A stretch of DNA of 63,970 nucleotides from the NCBI GenBank assembly GCA_900543715.1, contig UQSX01000010.1:1-63970 (forward strand). The letters run 5' to 3'. The position numbers were made by a program, and so were the translations under genes. Positions 9,289 through 18,319 of this stretch are shown in pieces. This DNA comes from an uncultured Blautia sp. GTDB lineage: Bacteria; Bacillota; Clostridia; Lachnospirales; Lachnospiraceae. The notes beneath the pieces were generated by a model. It saw only the letters and a program-made list of their open reading frames with translations. It had not been told where the DNA came from and ran no database searches. Each line of letters opens with the position of its first letter. Position 1 is the stretch's first letter.

Positions 9289-9340
9289 ATTAAACCCCGG
9301 CTTGTATGCACTTGTCAACCTCTTTCTTTCATGCTAGGAT
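9289..9340. promoter_or_regulatory. Face-to-face divergent promoters sharing a -35
   Basis: Rightward: TTGTCA (9312-9317), 17 bp, TAGGAT (9335-9340), driving the GH43 gene. Leftward: TTGACA (9318-9313), 18 bp, TTTAAT (9294-9289), driving lacI. The two -35 hexamers occupy almost the same base pairs, so polymerase can use only one direction at a time. Confidence 0.65.
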
Positions 9341-9382
9341 AAAGGAACTCTTATTTTCCATATATCGCTGAAAGGAGATAAA

Positions 9383-11083
9383 ATGAAAAAGATGTATACT
9401 CTCCCTCAGGAAGATATCCTGTGCAGAGAAGGGCAGACCAGGGCATTTCTGCGCCCTTATACAAAAGACTGGGATAATCCGGAGTCTGACAGCCTCCATC
9501 TGGAGTACAGCTATAACGGCAAAAACTGGTATAGCCTCAATGGAAACAACGGAATCTGGTTTCCGGATTATGGTTCTAAACACTTAACTTCACCTTCTGT
9601 TTACCGCCTGAAAAACGGAGACTACTTCATCACCGCCGAAGATGCCAAAGACCCTTCCCATATATATTTCGCGGAGACCAAAGATTTCCTTTCCTTTACT
9701 GGAGCCGGTTATACCGGTGCAGACTGGGACTTCAAAAACGAGAAAGAGATTTCCCTCTTTCCTGATCAGGAAAACCGTCTGGAAGTTCCTGTCTCCCTTC
9801 TGGAAACTCTGTTTCCCGTATATGGAAAACCGGAACCTGTGCTTCTGACAAAGACAGAAGCTGTTTCTCTTAAAACAGAGACCGGAAAGATCCCGTCTCT
9901 CCCTGAGAAAATCTTTGTGGAATATTCCAACGGCGGAACAGAAGAACTCCCTGTAGAATGGGAAACAATCCCGGAAGGGCTGCTCCATACGCCAGGTAAA
10001 TATATTATAGAGGGGAAACTCCATCAGACCTTATTTGAAAAACCTCTGATCTACCATCGCGCTGACCCTCATATCTATAAGCATACAGACGGAAAATATT
10101 ATTTTACCGCCTCCTATACGGATATGGACCATAACCTGGATGGAAAATACCAGTACCTTTACATTATTCTGCGGCGGGCGGACACTCTGGCTGGACTTGC
10201 AGACGGCTCCGACACCTATGAAGAAAAAATCGTATACGAAAGAAAGCCCATCAACAATGGAACTATGAGCCCTCATATCTGGGCTCCGGAAATCCATTAT
10301 ATCCATGGAAGCTGGTATATTTACTATACCACTACTATTTCCGACGAGTCTCCCTGGAGGATCCGTCCTCACTGCCTGGAGTGCAGAGATCAGGATCCCC
10401 TGACTGGAAAATGGGAAGAAAAAGGACCATTGGTGTCATCTGTGGAAGGCGACATCGCCTTTACTGATTTTTCTCTGGACCACACTTACTTTAATCACAG
10501 GGGAAAAGACTACATTCTCTGGGCCCAGAAGACCAACAATATTTCCGATATTTTCATTGCCCAGCTTTCCAATCCCTGGACCCTGTGCACACCGGCTGTC
10601 CGGCTGACTCATCCGGAATATAACTGGGAACTCCACGGTTTCCCTGTAGATGAAGGTCCGGGAGTAATAAAGCATGATGGACGTATCTTTATTACTTTCT
10701 CTGCCAGCGGTACAGATGCCATGTACTGTGTAGGACTTTTATACGCAGATGAGGACGCAGATCTGCTCAGCTCTTCCTCCTGGACAAAACTGCCTTATCC
10801 TGTATTCCAGAGCAGCAAAGAAACCGGACAGTACGGTCTTGGCCACAACAGTTTTACAAAGTCTGACGACGATTCCCAGGACCTGATCATCTATCACGGA
10901 AGACAGGAAGAGCGGTATCTTGTGGAAGAGGATTATCAGCCTCTTTATGATGCTGGAAGAAATGCTTCCGTGGGAAAAATCTATTGGGATAAAAACGGCA
11001 TGCCGGATTTCTCTGTTCCGGCAATGGGAATTGTATGCAGTGAAGACCGTCTGAAAGTAAAAGCAGAGATCATTGTGGAATAG
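9383..11083 (+). CDS. GH43 family exo-acting arabinofuranosidase, cytoplasmic
   Basis: 566 residues, no signal peptide, start supported by AAAGGAG. Three parts are visible. Residues 1-150 resemble a degenerate GH43-like blade region (YGSKHLTSPSVYRLKNGDYFITAED). Residues ~166-216 look like a Big_4-type Ig module (FVEYSNGGTEELPVEWE). Residues ~222-566 form the catalytic GH43 domain with Asp228 (HRADPH), Asp366 (FTDFSLDHTYF) and Glu424 (VDEGPGVI) in the three catalytic positions. It is transcribed away from the LacI gene and probably trims imported arabino-oligosaccharides. Beta-xylosidase activity, common in GH43, cannot be excluded. Confidence 0.75.
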   Translation: MKKMYTLPQEDILCREGQTRAFLRPYTKDWDNPESDSLHLEYSYNGKNWYSLNGNNGIWFPDYGSKHLTSPSVYRLKNGDYFITAEDAKDPSHIYFAETKDFLSFTGAGYTGADWDFKNEKEISLFPDQENRLEVPVSLLETLFPVYGKPEPVLLTKTEAVSLKTETGKIPSLPEKIFVEYSNGGTEELPVEWETIPEGLLHTPGKYIIEGKLHQTLFEKPLIYHRADPHIYKHTDGKYYFTASYTDMDHNLDGKYQYLYIILRRADTLAGLADGSDTYEEKIVYERKPINNGTMSPHIWAPEIHYIHGSWYIYYTTTISDESPWRIRPHCLECRDQDPLTGKWEEKGPLVSSVEGDIAFTDFSLDHTYFNHRGKDYILWAQKTNNISDIFIAQLSNPWTLCTPAVRLTHPEYNWELHGFPVDEGPGVIKHDGRIFITFSASGTDAMYCVGLLYADEDADLLSSSSWTKLPYPVFQSSKETGQYGLGHNSFTKSDDDSQDLIIYHGRQEERYLVEEDYQPLYDAGRNASVGKIYWDKNGMPDFSVPAMGIVCSEDRLKVKAEIIVE

Positions 11084-11111
11084 CTTATCTGGGCCATTCC
11101 TTATGAAGAAT

Positions 11112-11166
11112 AAAACAGGGCGCTTCATGAAACAAAAATAGAAGGTTTCATGAAACGTCCTGTTTT
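11112..11166. terminator. Bidirectional terminator between convergent genes
   Basis: AAAACAGG (11112-11119) pairs with CCTGTTTT (11159-11166), and an inner TTCATGAAAC pairs with GTTTCATGAA. It ends in a T-run to the right. It abuts the stop codon of the leftward hydrolase at 11167 and follows the GH43 gene. Confidence 0.8.
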
Positions 11167-12153
11167 TTATGAGACATATGTATCCAGAAGATCTTCCACT
11201 GCTCCATAATACCCTTCCGGGTCCTTGTCCTGACATTGTGCATGTCCCGCCCCTTCTACAATAAGCAGATCTTTGGGACAGGCCGCCGCCTGATAAAGCT
11301 CCCTGGTCATTTCCACAGAAATCATCTCGTCCTGATCTCCGTGTATAAACAGTGTAGGAATACTGCTCTTTTTCACTGCTTCCAGAGCAGAGGCATCCTT
11401 CAGGTCATAGCCGCCTCTGAGCTGGAGCATGAGATTGGCGGTATCCAGAATGGGAAAGGCTGGGAGGTGAAACCACTGGACGATCTTCTCCTGGAACATT
11501 GTATAGGCATCTGTATAGGCGCAGTCTGAAACAACTGCCTTTACATTCTCCGGCAGGTCTTCTTCACCGGTCATCATCAGCGCACAGGCCGCCCCCATAG
11601 ACTGGCCGTGTATCACGATTTCCGCCTCAGGGTCCTGTTCCAATATGTAATTGATCCAGAGCATGTTGTCTTTTCTGTCTGTCCAGCCCATGCCTATGAA
11701 ATCTCCCTGGCTTTCTCCCTGGCACCGCATATCCGGAGCGATCACGTGATATCCCCTCTGGTTATACCACATAGCAAAAGGATACATGGCTTCCTTCCAG
11801 CCGGTGTAACCGTGAAGGAGGAGCACCCATTTATGGCTTTCCTCCTCTGTATAGACTTCCTGAGCCACCAGCTTATATCCATCTTCTGTTTCTTTGGTCA
11901 GCTTTTGTCCATGGGCGTTCTGGGCCCATTTCTGGGTTTCCTCCCAGGACTTCTCATATTGCTGCTGAATATCATCTGTATGTACCAGGGCGTCCACGCT
12001 CTCCTCAGTGATCCTGGAAAAAGCCTCCAGGCGCTCCATAAAAGACGGTACCAAGGCCGCACTTACCAGGATATTGGCCAGTCCTATATACAGAAGGAAC
12101 AGCACAGCTGATATTACAAGTAAAATTCTCTTAAGTTTCTTTCTTTTCTTCAT
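11167..12153 (-). CDS. Membrane-anchored alpha/beta hydrolase
   Basis: 328 residues. A single N-terminal hydrophobic segment (about residues 8-32) after a KKRKKLKR cluster anchors it, with the catalytic domain outside. Visible motifs: the oxyanion region HGYTGWKE, the nucleophile elbow HGQSMG, Asp in HGDQDEMIS and His in EGAGHAQC, giving a full Ser-Asp-His triad. The family includes serine aminopeptidase S33-like esterases (COG1073). The substrate is unknown. It has its own promoter upstream and is not clearly linked to either neighbouring operon. Confidence 0.8.
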   Translation of the reverse strand: MKKRKKLKRILLVISAVLFLLYIGLANILVSAALVPSFMERLEAFSRITEESVDALVHTDDIQQQYEKSWEETQKWAQNAHGQKLTKETEDGYKLVAQEVYTEEESHKWVLLLHGYTGWKEAMYPFAMWYNQRGYHVIAPDMRCQGESQGDFIGMGWTDRKDNMLWINYILEQDPEAEIVIHGQSMGAACALMMTGEEDLPENVKAVVSDCAYTDAYTMFQEKIVQWFHLPAFPILDTANLMLQLRGGYDLKDASALEAVKKSSIPTLFIHGDQDEMISVEMTRELYQAAACPKDLLIVEGAGHAQCQDKDPEGYYGAVEDLLDTYVS

Positions 12154-12212
12154 TTTCCCCGGCCCCAGCTTTCAACTCCTAGTATTTCTACGGAATCTTT
12201 AACTTGGATTTG

Positions 12213-12241
12213 ATTATAGCATTTCCGTTTTTTACAGTAAA
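12213..12241 (-). promoter_or_regulatory. Promoter of the alpha/beta hydrolase gene
   Basis: Leftward TTTACT (12241-12236), a 17-bp spacer, TATAAT (12218-12213) with a TG one base before it (extended -10). It lies about 60 bp upstream of the ATG. Confidence 0.7.
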
Positions 12242-12462
12242 TCGTTAATTCCCAAAAATTATTTTGTTTCCATTTTTGTATAACAGCGAAGGCTGCCCCA
12301 TTCCCGACGTCCTCCGGGCAAATGCTCTATTCTGCATCTAGCATCTCCCAAAGAGTCCGTCAGTATGTGACAGCCTTTCTCTGAAATTTTCTATTTTCTC
12401 AGATATTATCGAAGGTGAAAGTCATCTGCCTTCTCAAAAGCACGATTCCGTTTTCCGGCTTT
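12242..12462. other. Intergenic stretch after glgP
   Basis: About 220 bp downstream of the glgP stop with no credible ORF. I see only a weak TCTGA/TCAGA pairing and no strong terminator. Confidence 0.4.
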
Positions 12463-14727
12463 TTACTGTAACTGCCAGATATCCTCATTGTACTGTTTAA
12501 TTGTTCTGTCTGAGGAGAAGAATCCAGCTTTTGCAATGTTGATCAGGGCTTTTTTCTGCCATGCTTTCTGATCTTCATAGTCTGCATAGATTTTTTCTTT
12601 TGTCTCAATATATTCTCTGGTGTCCAGAAGAGTCATGAACCAGTCTTTGCCTACCAGCTCTTTGTGAAGTCTTGTAAGGCTTTCCTTATCTCCGATAGCC
12701 AGCAGTTCTTCTCCTACGATAAAGTCTACCAGTTTGTGGATCAGCTTATCTTTCTTGTAGATGTCTTTTGCACAGTAAGCTTCCTCTGCATACAGATCGA
12801 TAACTTCCTGGGGACGTTTTCCGAAGATATAGATGTTCTCATCTCCTACCAGGTCACGTATCTCCACATTAGCTCCGTCTTCTGTTCCCAGAGTCAGGGC
12901 GCCGTTCAGCATAAATTTCATGTTTCCTGTTCCGGAAGCCTCTTTAGAAGCCAGAGAAATCTGCTCGGAAATATCTGCTGCCGGGATTACCTTGGCCGCT
13001 TTGGAGACATTGTAGTTCTCGATCATCAGCACACGGAAGTATGGCTTCACTTCCGGATCATTTTCGATCAGGTCATGGAGACAGAGGATCAGGTGGATGA
13101 TATCCTTTGCGATCACATAAGCAGGAGCAGCTTTTGCTCCGAAAATCATAGTGATCGGGGTTTTCGGTTTATTTCCTGCTTTGATATCCAGATATTTATA
13201 GATTGCATATAAAGCGTTCATCTGCTGGCGTTTGTACTCATGGAGACGTTTTACCTGAACATCGAAGATAGAGTTCTCGTCCAGATCCATGTCCTGGGTC
13301 TCTTTCATGAACTTCTTAAACTCCAGTTTTTTCTCCACTTTGATCTGGGACAGTTTCTCTAATACTTTCTCGTCATCCTTATAAGCCAGCAGCTTTTCCA
13401 GCTCATCTGCATTCTTCTTGAATCCAGGTCCGATGAGAGACTCAATATAGGCGGTCAGTTCTCTGTTGCAGTGAAGGAGCCAGCGGCGGAAAGTAATACC
13501 ATTTGTTTTATTGTTGAACTTCTCCGGATAGATCTTATAGAAGTTGTTCAGCTCTGTATTCTTCAGGATCTCTGTATGAAGGGCAGCTACGCCGTTTACA
13601 GAAAATCCATAGTGGATATCCATATGGGCCATATGGACTCTCTCGTCTTCGTCAATAATGTATACAGACTCATCTGTATATTTCTCTCTCACTCTTTCAT
13701 CCAGTTCTTTGATGATAGGAAGGAGGTGAGGAACCACTTCTTCCAGATAGTCCATTGGCCATTTTTCCAGGGCTTCTGCCAGAATCGTGTGGTTTGTATA
13801 AGCGCAGGTCTTGCTTACAACTTCCACTGCCTCGTCCATAGTAAATCCTTTGGCAGTAAGCAGGCGGATCAATTCAGGGATGACCATAGAAGGATGGGTG
13901 TCATTGATCTGGATAACTACATATTCATTCAGCTTGTGCAGATCATATCCTTTGGCCTCGCACTCTTTCAGGATCAGCTGAGCGCCGCAGCTTACCATGA
14001 AATACTGCTGGTAGATACGCAGTTTACGGCCTGCATCGTCAGAATCATCCGGATAGAGAAACAGGGTAAGATTTTTCTGGATCTCTTCCTTGTCAAAATC
14101 AATGCTGTCTTCCGGCACTAAGCTTTCGTCAATAGTGTCCACATCAAAAAGATGGAGACGGTTGCAGCCGGACTCATATCCTGGAACGTCGATATCGTAT
14201 AAAACAGAGTTCAGGGTAAAATCCTTAAAAGGCACCTGGAAAGTCTCAGGCTGACGCACCAGCCAGCTCTCCTGGGTAAGCCATGGGTTTTTTACTTCTT
14301 TCTGTTTGTGATCCTTAAACATCTGCTGGAACAGTCCGAAATGGTAATTCAGTCCGATACCGTCTCCCGGAAGACCCAGAGTAGCAATAGAGTCCAGGAA
14401 GCAGGCAGCCAGACGTCCCAGTCCCCCGTTTCCTAAAGAAGGCTCCAGCTCCAGCTCCTCGATTTCGCACAGTTTCTGTCCATGTTTTTCTAAAACCTTC
14501 TCCACTTCCTCATACAGACCCAGGTTTATCAGATTATTGGACAGCAGTTTTCCGATAAGAAATTCTGCGGAAATATAATACAGTTTCTTATTCCCCTGGT
14601 TCTGAGGAAGTTTCTGTGTCTCTTCTTTTGTAAGGGCCATTAAAGCCTGGAAAAGTTCTGCCTGGGTGCAGGTGTCCAGATTCTTCCCAAATTTATCGTC
14701 TAACAATATCTGTAATCTTTCTTCCAT
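12463..14727 (-). CDS. glgP: Glycogen/alpha-glucan phosphorylase
   Basis: 754 residues, GT35 family: releases glucose-1-phosphate from alpha-1,4-glucans using phosphate and PLP. Family hallmarks include [10 protein letters not shown] (start of the N-terminal domain), [27 protein letters not shown], and near residue 610 the PLP-lysine segment [20 protein letters not shown] followed by EDGANVEI. Length is slightly below the 800 or so of E. coli enzymes, as usual in Clostridia. It is the last gene of malQ-lacI-glgP, so MalQ lengthens short maltodextrins and GlgP phosphorolyses them. Start supported by AGGAGGAAAATATC before the ATG. Confidence 0.95.
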   Translation of the reverse strand: MEERLQILLDDKFGKNLDTCTQAELFQALMALTKEETQKLPQNQGNKKLYYISAEFLIGKLLSNNLINLGLYEEVEKVLEKHGQKLCEIEELELEPSLGNGGLGRLAACFLDSIATLGLPGDGIGLNYHFGLFQQMFKDHKQKEVKNPWLTQESWLVRQPETFQVPFKDFTLNSVLYDIDVPGYESGCNRLHLFDVDTIDESLVPEDSIDFDKEEIQKNLTLFLYPDDSDDAGRKLRIYQQYFMVSCGAQLILKECEAKGYDLHKLNEYVVIQINDTHPSMVIPELIRLLTAKGFTMDEAVEVVSKTCAYTNHTILAEALEKWPMDYLEEVVPHLLPIIKELDERVREKYTDESVYIIDEDERVHMAHMDIHYGFSVNGVAALHTEILKNTELNNFYKIYPEKFNNKTNGITFRRWLLHCNRELTAYIESLIGPGFKKNADELEKLLAYKDDEKVLEKLSQIKVEKKLEFKKFMKETQDMDLDENSIFDVQVKRLHEYKRQQMNALYAIYKYLDIKAGNKPKTPITMIFGAKAAPAYVIAKDIIHLILCLHDLIENDPEVKPYFRVLMIENYNVSKAAKVIPAADISEQISLASKEASGTGNMKFMLNGALTLGTEDGANVEIRDLVGDENIYIFGKRPQEVIDLYAEEAYCAKDIYKKDKLIHKLVDFIVGEELLAIGDKESLTRLHKELVGKDWFMTLLDTREYIETKEKIYADYEDQKAWQKKALINIAKAGFFSSDRTIKQYNEDIWQLQ

Positions 14728-14754
14728 GATATTTTCCTCCTGAAAATCTTTCCT

Positions 14755-14772
14755 GCAGATCTGAAAATCTGC
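14755..14772 (-). other. Small stem-loop between lacI and glgP
   Basis: GCAGAT (14755-14760) pairs with ATCTGC (14767-14772). It lies just upstream of the glgP ribosome binding site. Only 6 bp with no T-run, so processing or modest attenuation is more likely than termination. Confidence 0.3.
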
Positions 14773-14793
14773 GTTTCTGCAAGGGGTTGCATT

Positions 14794-15828
14794 TTATATT
14801 TTCTTTCTTTTTGCTGTGGATTCTCTTACCAGCAGCTCTCCTTCATAGATCAGCTTGCCCGGTTTTTCTTTGCCCCTGATCATATGAAACAGCAGCTGGG
14901 CCGAAGCTTTTGCAATCTGCTCCACCGGCTGCCGGATGGTAGTAATACTTGGGATATAATATGCTCCCATATCCATACCGTCAAAGCCTGCCACAGAACA
15001 GTCTCCGGGAATATCCAGTCCAGCCTCCTTCAGGGCTCTGCAGGCCCCTATGGCCAATGTATCTGAAGTAGCATACAAAGCAGTAAAGCTTTCTTTTTTC
15101 TCCAAAAGCTTCTTCGTCATCCGATAGCCAGTGGCAAAAGAATAGCTGTCCTCACCGGCGTCCATATAGGCCACCAGTTCTTCCCGGAAGGGAAGTCCAT
15201 GGTCCTCAAGCGCCTTCTGGTAGCCCATGAGCCTCAGTTTTCCAATACTCTCATCTTCTCTGGGAGCTGTGAGAAGAGCGATCCTCTCATGACCCAGTCC
15301 CAGAAGGTATTCTGTCATCTTCCGGCTCTCCCGAAAGTCATCCACAGATACTGTTCCGAAGTTCTGCTCCTGCTCTCCATATGTACAGATGGTGCTGAGA
15401 ACACAGGGAATTCCCAATTGTTCGATTTTTTCTCTGGGATGGGAAAAGTTTCCGCCCAGAAAGATCATGCCTCTGGGCTTTTTCTCTTTTGCCACATATA
15501 AGGCTACATCCAGTTCATTATCCTGCTCCTCCACATGCTGAAGGATACAGCTGTATCCCTTTTTTTCACATTCCCGTTCCAGGCCGCTTACCAGTTCTCC
15601 AAAGAAGGTATTTCCCAGCCCCTTTACCAGCACTGCAATGGCTCTGGCCTCAGAGCGCTTCAGATTTCGTGCGCTGTTATTGGGAATGTAGTTGGACTCT
15701 GCGATCACCCGGAGGATTTTATCCTTTGTTTCCTGGTTGATATCCGGATGATTATTCATAGCCCTGGAAACGGTGCTCACTCCTACTCCGCATTTTCTTG
15801 CAATATCTTTAATGGTCATTCCTGCCAA
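14794..15828 (-). CDS. LacI-family regulator of the malQ-glgP operon
   Basis: 344 residues with an N-terminal DNA-binding helix set (TIKDIARKCGVGVSTVSRAMNNHPDIN) and a periplasmic-binding-protein-like effector domain ending VAGFDGMDMGAYYIPSITTIRQP. The start is uncertain: a TTG at 15828 has AAGGCGGG at good spacing, while the ATG at 15819 has only a too-close AGG. It lies inside the operon it probably controls, between malQ and glgP, and the strong LacI-type palindrome in front of malQ is its likely operator. The expected inducer is maltose or a maltodextrin. Confidence 0.85.
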   Translation of the reverse strand: MAGMTIKDIARKCGVGVSTVSRAMNNHPDINQETKDKILRVIAESNYIPNNSARNLKRSEARAIAVLVKGLGNTFFGELVSGLERECEKKGYSCILQHVEEQDNELDVALYVAKEKKPRGMIFLGGNFSHPREKIEQLGIPCVLSTICTYGEQEQNFGTVSVDDFRESRKMTEYLLGLGHERIALLTAPREDESIGKLRLMGYQKALEDHGLPFREELVAYMDAGEDSYSFATGYRMTKKLLEKKESFTALYATSDTLAIGACRALKEAGLDIPGDCSVAGFDGMDMGAYYIPSITTIRQPVEQIAKASAQLLFHMIRGKEKPGKLIYEGELLVRESTAKRKKI

Positions 15829-15881
15829 CTTATATCCCGCCTTTTCAAAACTCTCCGGGGAGCCCTCTTGAAAGCTCCTGC

Positions 15882-17357
15882 CTACAGTCTGCCGTAGAGC
15901 TTTGTCATATCATACATTTTTCCTGTTACTTCGTGGGTGATCTGCCCTTTTAACAGTCTCCACTTCCAGTTGGTGCCCAGGGTGGAAGGCCGGTTGACCC
16001 TTGCTTCGCCTCCCAGGCAGAGGAATTCCTGTATAGGGGTAATGGCCAGATCTGCCACAGATGCCATTGCCAGCCGGATGAAGTCCCAGGGCATATCTTC
16101 TTTTCTGGTACAGCGGTTATTCAGGTATCTTTCCGCCAGAAGTCTGTCCTCCGGAGCCATCTCGTCCAGCCATCCCAAAATCGTATTATTGTCATGAGTG
16201 CCTGTATATACCACACAGTTATGTTCATAATTATGAGGAAGGTAATCGCTTTCCTCTCTGGAGTCAAAGGCAAACTGCAGTACCTTCATTCCCGGATAGC
16301 CGGTATCTTTTACCAGCTGTCTCACGCTGTCGGTAAGGTATCCCAGATCTTCTGCGATGATCGGCGTCTCTCCCATGGCTTTTTTCACTGCCTTAAACAG
16401 CTCCAGACCCGGTCCTTTTCTCCATTTCCCAAACTCTGCTGTCTTATCCCCGTACGGAATGGCATAGTATTCGTCAAATCCCCGGAAATGATCTACCCGG
16501 ACCACATCGTAAAGCTTGTAGCAGTATTCCAGTCTCCGGATCCACCAGGCAAACCCTGTCTTTTCATGGTATTCCCAGTCATAAAGAGGATTTCCCCAAA
16601 GCTGTCCGGTAGCTGCAAAGGCATCCGGAGGGCAGCCGGCCACAGCCGTGGGAGTACACTCCTCATCAAACTGGAAAAGTTCCGGATTTGCCCAGGCATC
16701 GGCGCTGTCAAAGGCTACATAAATAGGGATATCTCCGATGATACGGATTCCCTGATCGTTTGCGTATTTTTTCAGTTTTGTCCACTGTTTTGTGAACTCA
16801 AACTGCTGAAAGCGGATAAACTGGATCTCTTCTTCCAGCTCTTTCTTTTTCTCTTCTATAGCCTGTGGCACTCTTCTTTTCAGATCATCGGGCCACTGGC
16901 TCCAGCTAATGCCGCCCAGGCTGTTCTTTATGGCCATATACAGAGCATAGTCTTCCAGCCAGGCTTTGTTTTCCTCTGCAAATGTGTCAAATTCTGCATC
17001 CGGTGTAAACCGTTCAAAAGCTTTCCGAAGGATCTTAAATCTGGAAAAATAAATCTTTTCATAATCGATAAATTCCCCATTATCACCAAAGTCACAGGCA
17101 TCACATTCTTCTCTGGTAAGAAGCTCCTCGTTGATCAGTGTCTCCAGATCGATAAAATAAGGATTTCCTGCAAAAGTTGAAAAGGACTGATAGGGAGAGT
17201 CCCCATATCCCGTAGGTCCCAGTGGAAGGATCTGCCAGTTCTTCTGTCCTCCTGCTTTTAACTGATCCACAAATTCATAGGCTTCCTTGGAAAAGCAGCC
17301 AATTCCATAATTGGAAGGAAGACTGGCTACCGGAAGCAGCACACCGCTTTCTCTCAT
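15882..17357 (-). CDS. malQ: 4-alpha-glucanotransferase (amylomaltase)
   Basis: 491 residues, GH77: transfers glucan segments between maltodextrins and releases glucose. Visible are the nucleophile region RVDHFRGFDEYYAIP, the acid/base in IIAEDLGYLT and the GTHDNNT transition-state stabiliser region, plus the N-terminal signature ILPLGPTGYGDSPYQS. The start is ATG 17357 behind AAGGAGAACGATC; an upstream in-frame methionine has no ribosome binding site. First gene of malQ-lacI-glgP, directly after a promoter with an operator downstream of the -10. Confidence 0.93.
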   Translation of the reverse strand: MRESGVLLPVASLPSNYGIGCFSKEAYEFVDQLKAGGQKNWQILPLGPTGYGDSPYQSFSTFAGNPYFIDLETLINEELLTREECDACDFGDNGEFIDYEKIYFSRFKILRKAFERFTPDAEFDTFAEENKAWLEDYALYMAIKNSLGGISWSQWPDDLKRRVPQAIEEKKKELEEEIQFIRFQQFEFTKQWTKLKKYANDQGIRIIGDIPIYVAFDSADAWANPELFQFDEECTPTAVAGCPPDAFAATGQLWGNPLYDWEYHEKTGFAWWIRRLEYCYKLYDVVRVDHFRGFDEYYAIPYGDKTAEFGKWRKGPGLELFKAVKKAMGETPIIAEDLGYLTDSVRQLVKDTGYPGMKVLQFAFDSREESDYLPHNYEHNCVVYTGTHDNNTILGWLDEMAPEDRLLAERYLNNRCTRKEDMPWDFIRLAMASVADLAITPIQEFLCLGGEARVNRPSTLGTNWKWRLLKGQITHEVTGKMYDMTKLYGRL

Positions 17358-17421
17358 GATCGTTCTCCTTTTTTGTATCTGGCGGACCACAGGCATGTGT
17401 GGCCGCCGGGTTTCTGGTAAC

Positions 17422-17484
17422 GGTATCGGTAACGTTTCCGATACCTTCTATGGTTAATCTACCACAGGTAAAAAAAAGATTCAA
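17422..17484 (-). promoter_or_regulatory. malQ promoter with LacI-type operator
   Basis: Leftward TTGAAT (17484-17479), 17 bp, TAGATT (17461-17456). From 17445 to 17422 follows a 24-bp palindrome: half-sites GGTATCGG and CCGATACC around TAACGTTT, with 11 of 12 base pairs symmetric and a central CpG, the hallmark of LacI-family operators. It lies across the expected transcription start, so binding would repress the operon. Confidence 0.8.
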
Positions 17485-17543
17485 GGGGGTAATGTTCAAC
17501 AAATTTTATGCAGGAAATTTAGTGGATATGACTGAATGAAATT

Positions 17544-18248
17544 TCATCGCCGCCCGTTTCTCCGATTAACGATAGCCAGAAGCCGGAAAAGCTGTGTAAG
17601 AGACACTGCCAGAGCCGCCACATAGGTAAGAGCCGCTGCTGTAAGAACTTTCCTGGCTCCCAAAAGTTCCTCTTCTTCTAAGATGTGGGCGCTCTCCAGA
17701 GCCCGAAGGGCTCTCCTGCTGGCGTCAAACTCTACCGGAAGCGTGATCAGCTGGAATAAAGTGGACAGCCCAAAGCAGAGCACTCCAAGATAAGCCAGGT
17801 TTCCCATTTCTGAACCCTGGCCCGCAAAGAGAAGGCCTATGAGAATCAGAGGAAGAGCCAGGCGGGAGCCGATATTCGTCACTGGTATGATGGCATTCCG
17901 GATCTTAATGGGAAGATAGCCGCGGGCATACTGAATGGCGTGGCCCGCCTCATGGGCAGCCACGCCGATAGCTGCAGTGGAGGTCCGGTCACAGACCCCC
18001 TCTGAGAGCCCTATTACATTGGTTCTGGGGTCAAAGTGGTCTGTAAGGTTTCCTCCTATTTTTTCTATTTTGACTTGGTACACACCGGCAGCCTCCAGTA
18101 CTTTTCTGGCCGCCTGGCTTCCTGTAAGTCCGGCCCGGGAAAGTTGGGAAGAATATTTCTGAAATATACTGCTTACTCTGGCACTGGCCCATATGGCAAA
18201 GATCACTGCCGGCAGTACCCAGAGAATATAATAATAGTCGAAGAACAT
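17544..18248 (-). CDS. YugP-type zinc metallopeptidase
   Basis: 234 residues, integral membrane protein of the Zn_peptidase_2 (DUF/YugP) family. The zinc-binding helix HEAGH lies near residue 103 (GVAAHEAGHAIQYA), flanked by an N-terminal membrane segment and two C-terminal hydrophobic regions. The start is ATG 18248 (MFFDYYYILW) behind AAAGGAAG; an upstream methionine lacks a site. The fold resembles HtpX/M48 peptidases with the active site at the membrane. The substrate is unknown. No operon link: it stands between malQ and the alpha-galactosidase operon. Confidence 0.8.
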   Translation of the reverse strand: MFFDYYYILWVLPAVIFAIWASARVSSIFQKYSSQLSRAGLTGSQAARKVLEAAGVYQVKIEKIGGNLTDHFDPRTNVIGLSEGVCDRTSTAAIGVAAHEAGHAIQYARGYLPIKIRNAIIPVTNIGSRLALPLILIGLLFAGQGSEMGNLAYLGVLCFGLSTLFQLITLPVEFDASRRALRALESAHILEEEELLGARKVLTAAALTYVAALAVSLTQLFRLLAIVNRRNGRR

Positions 18249-18319
18249 AATAAGCTTCCTTTCTGACATGTAGTAGTAATAGTATGTTCCCCGAAAGTCA
18301 TTATCATTCTGCTGTCGGA

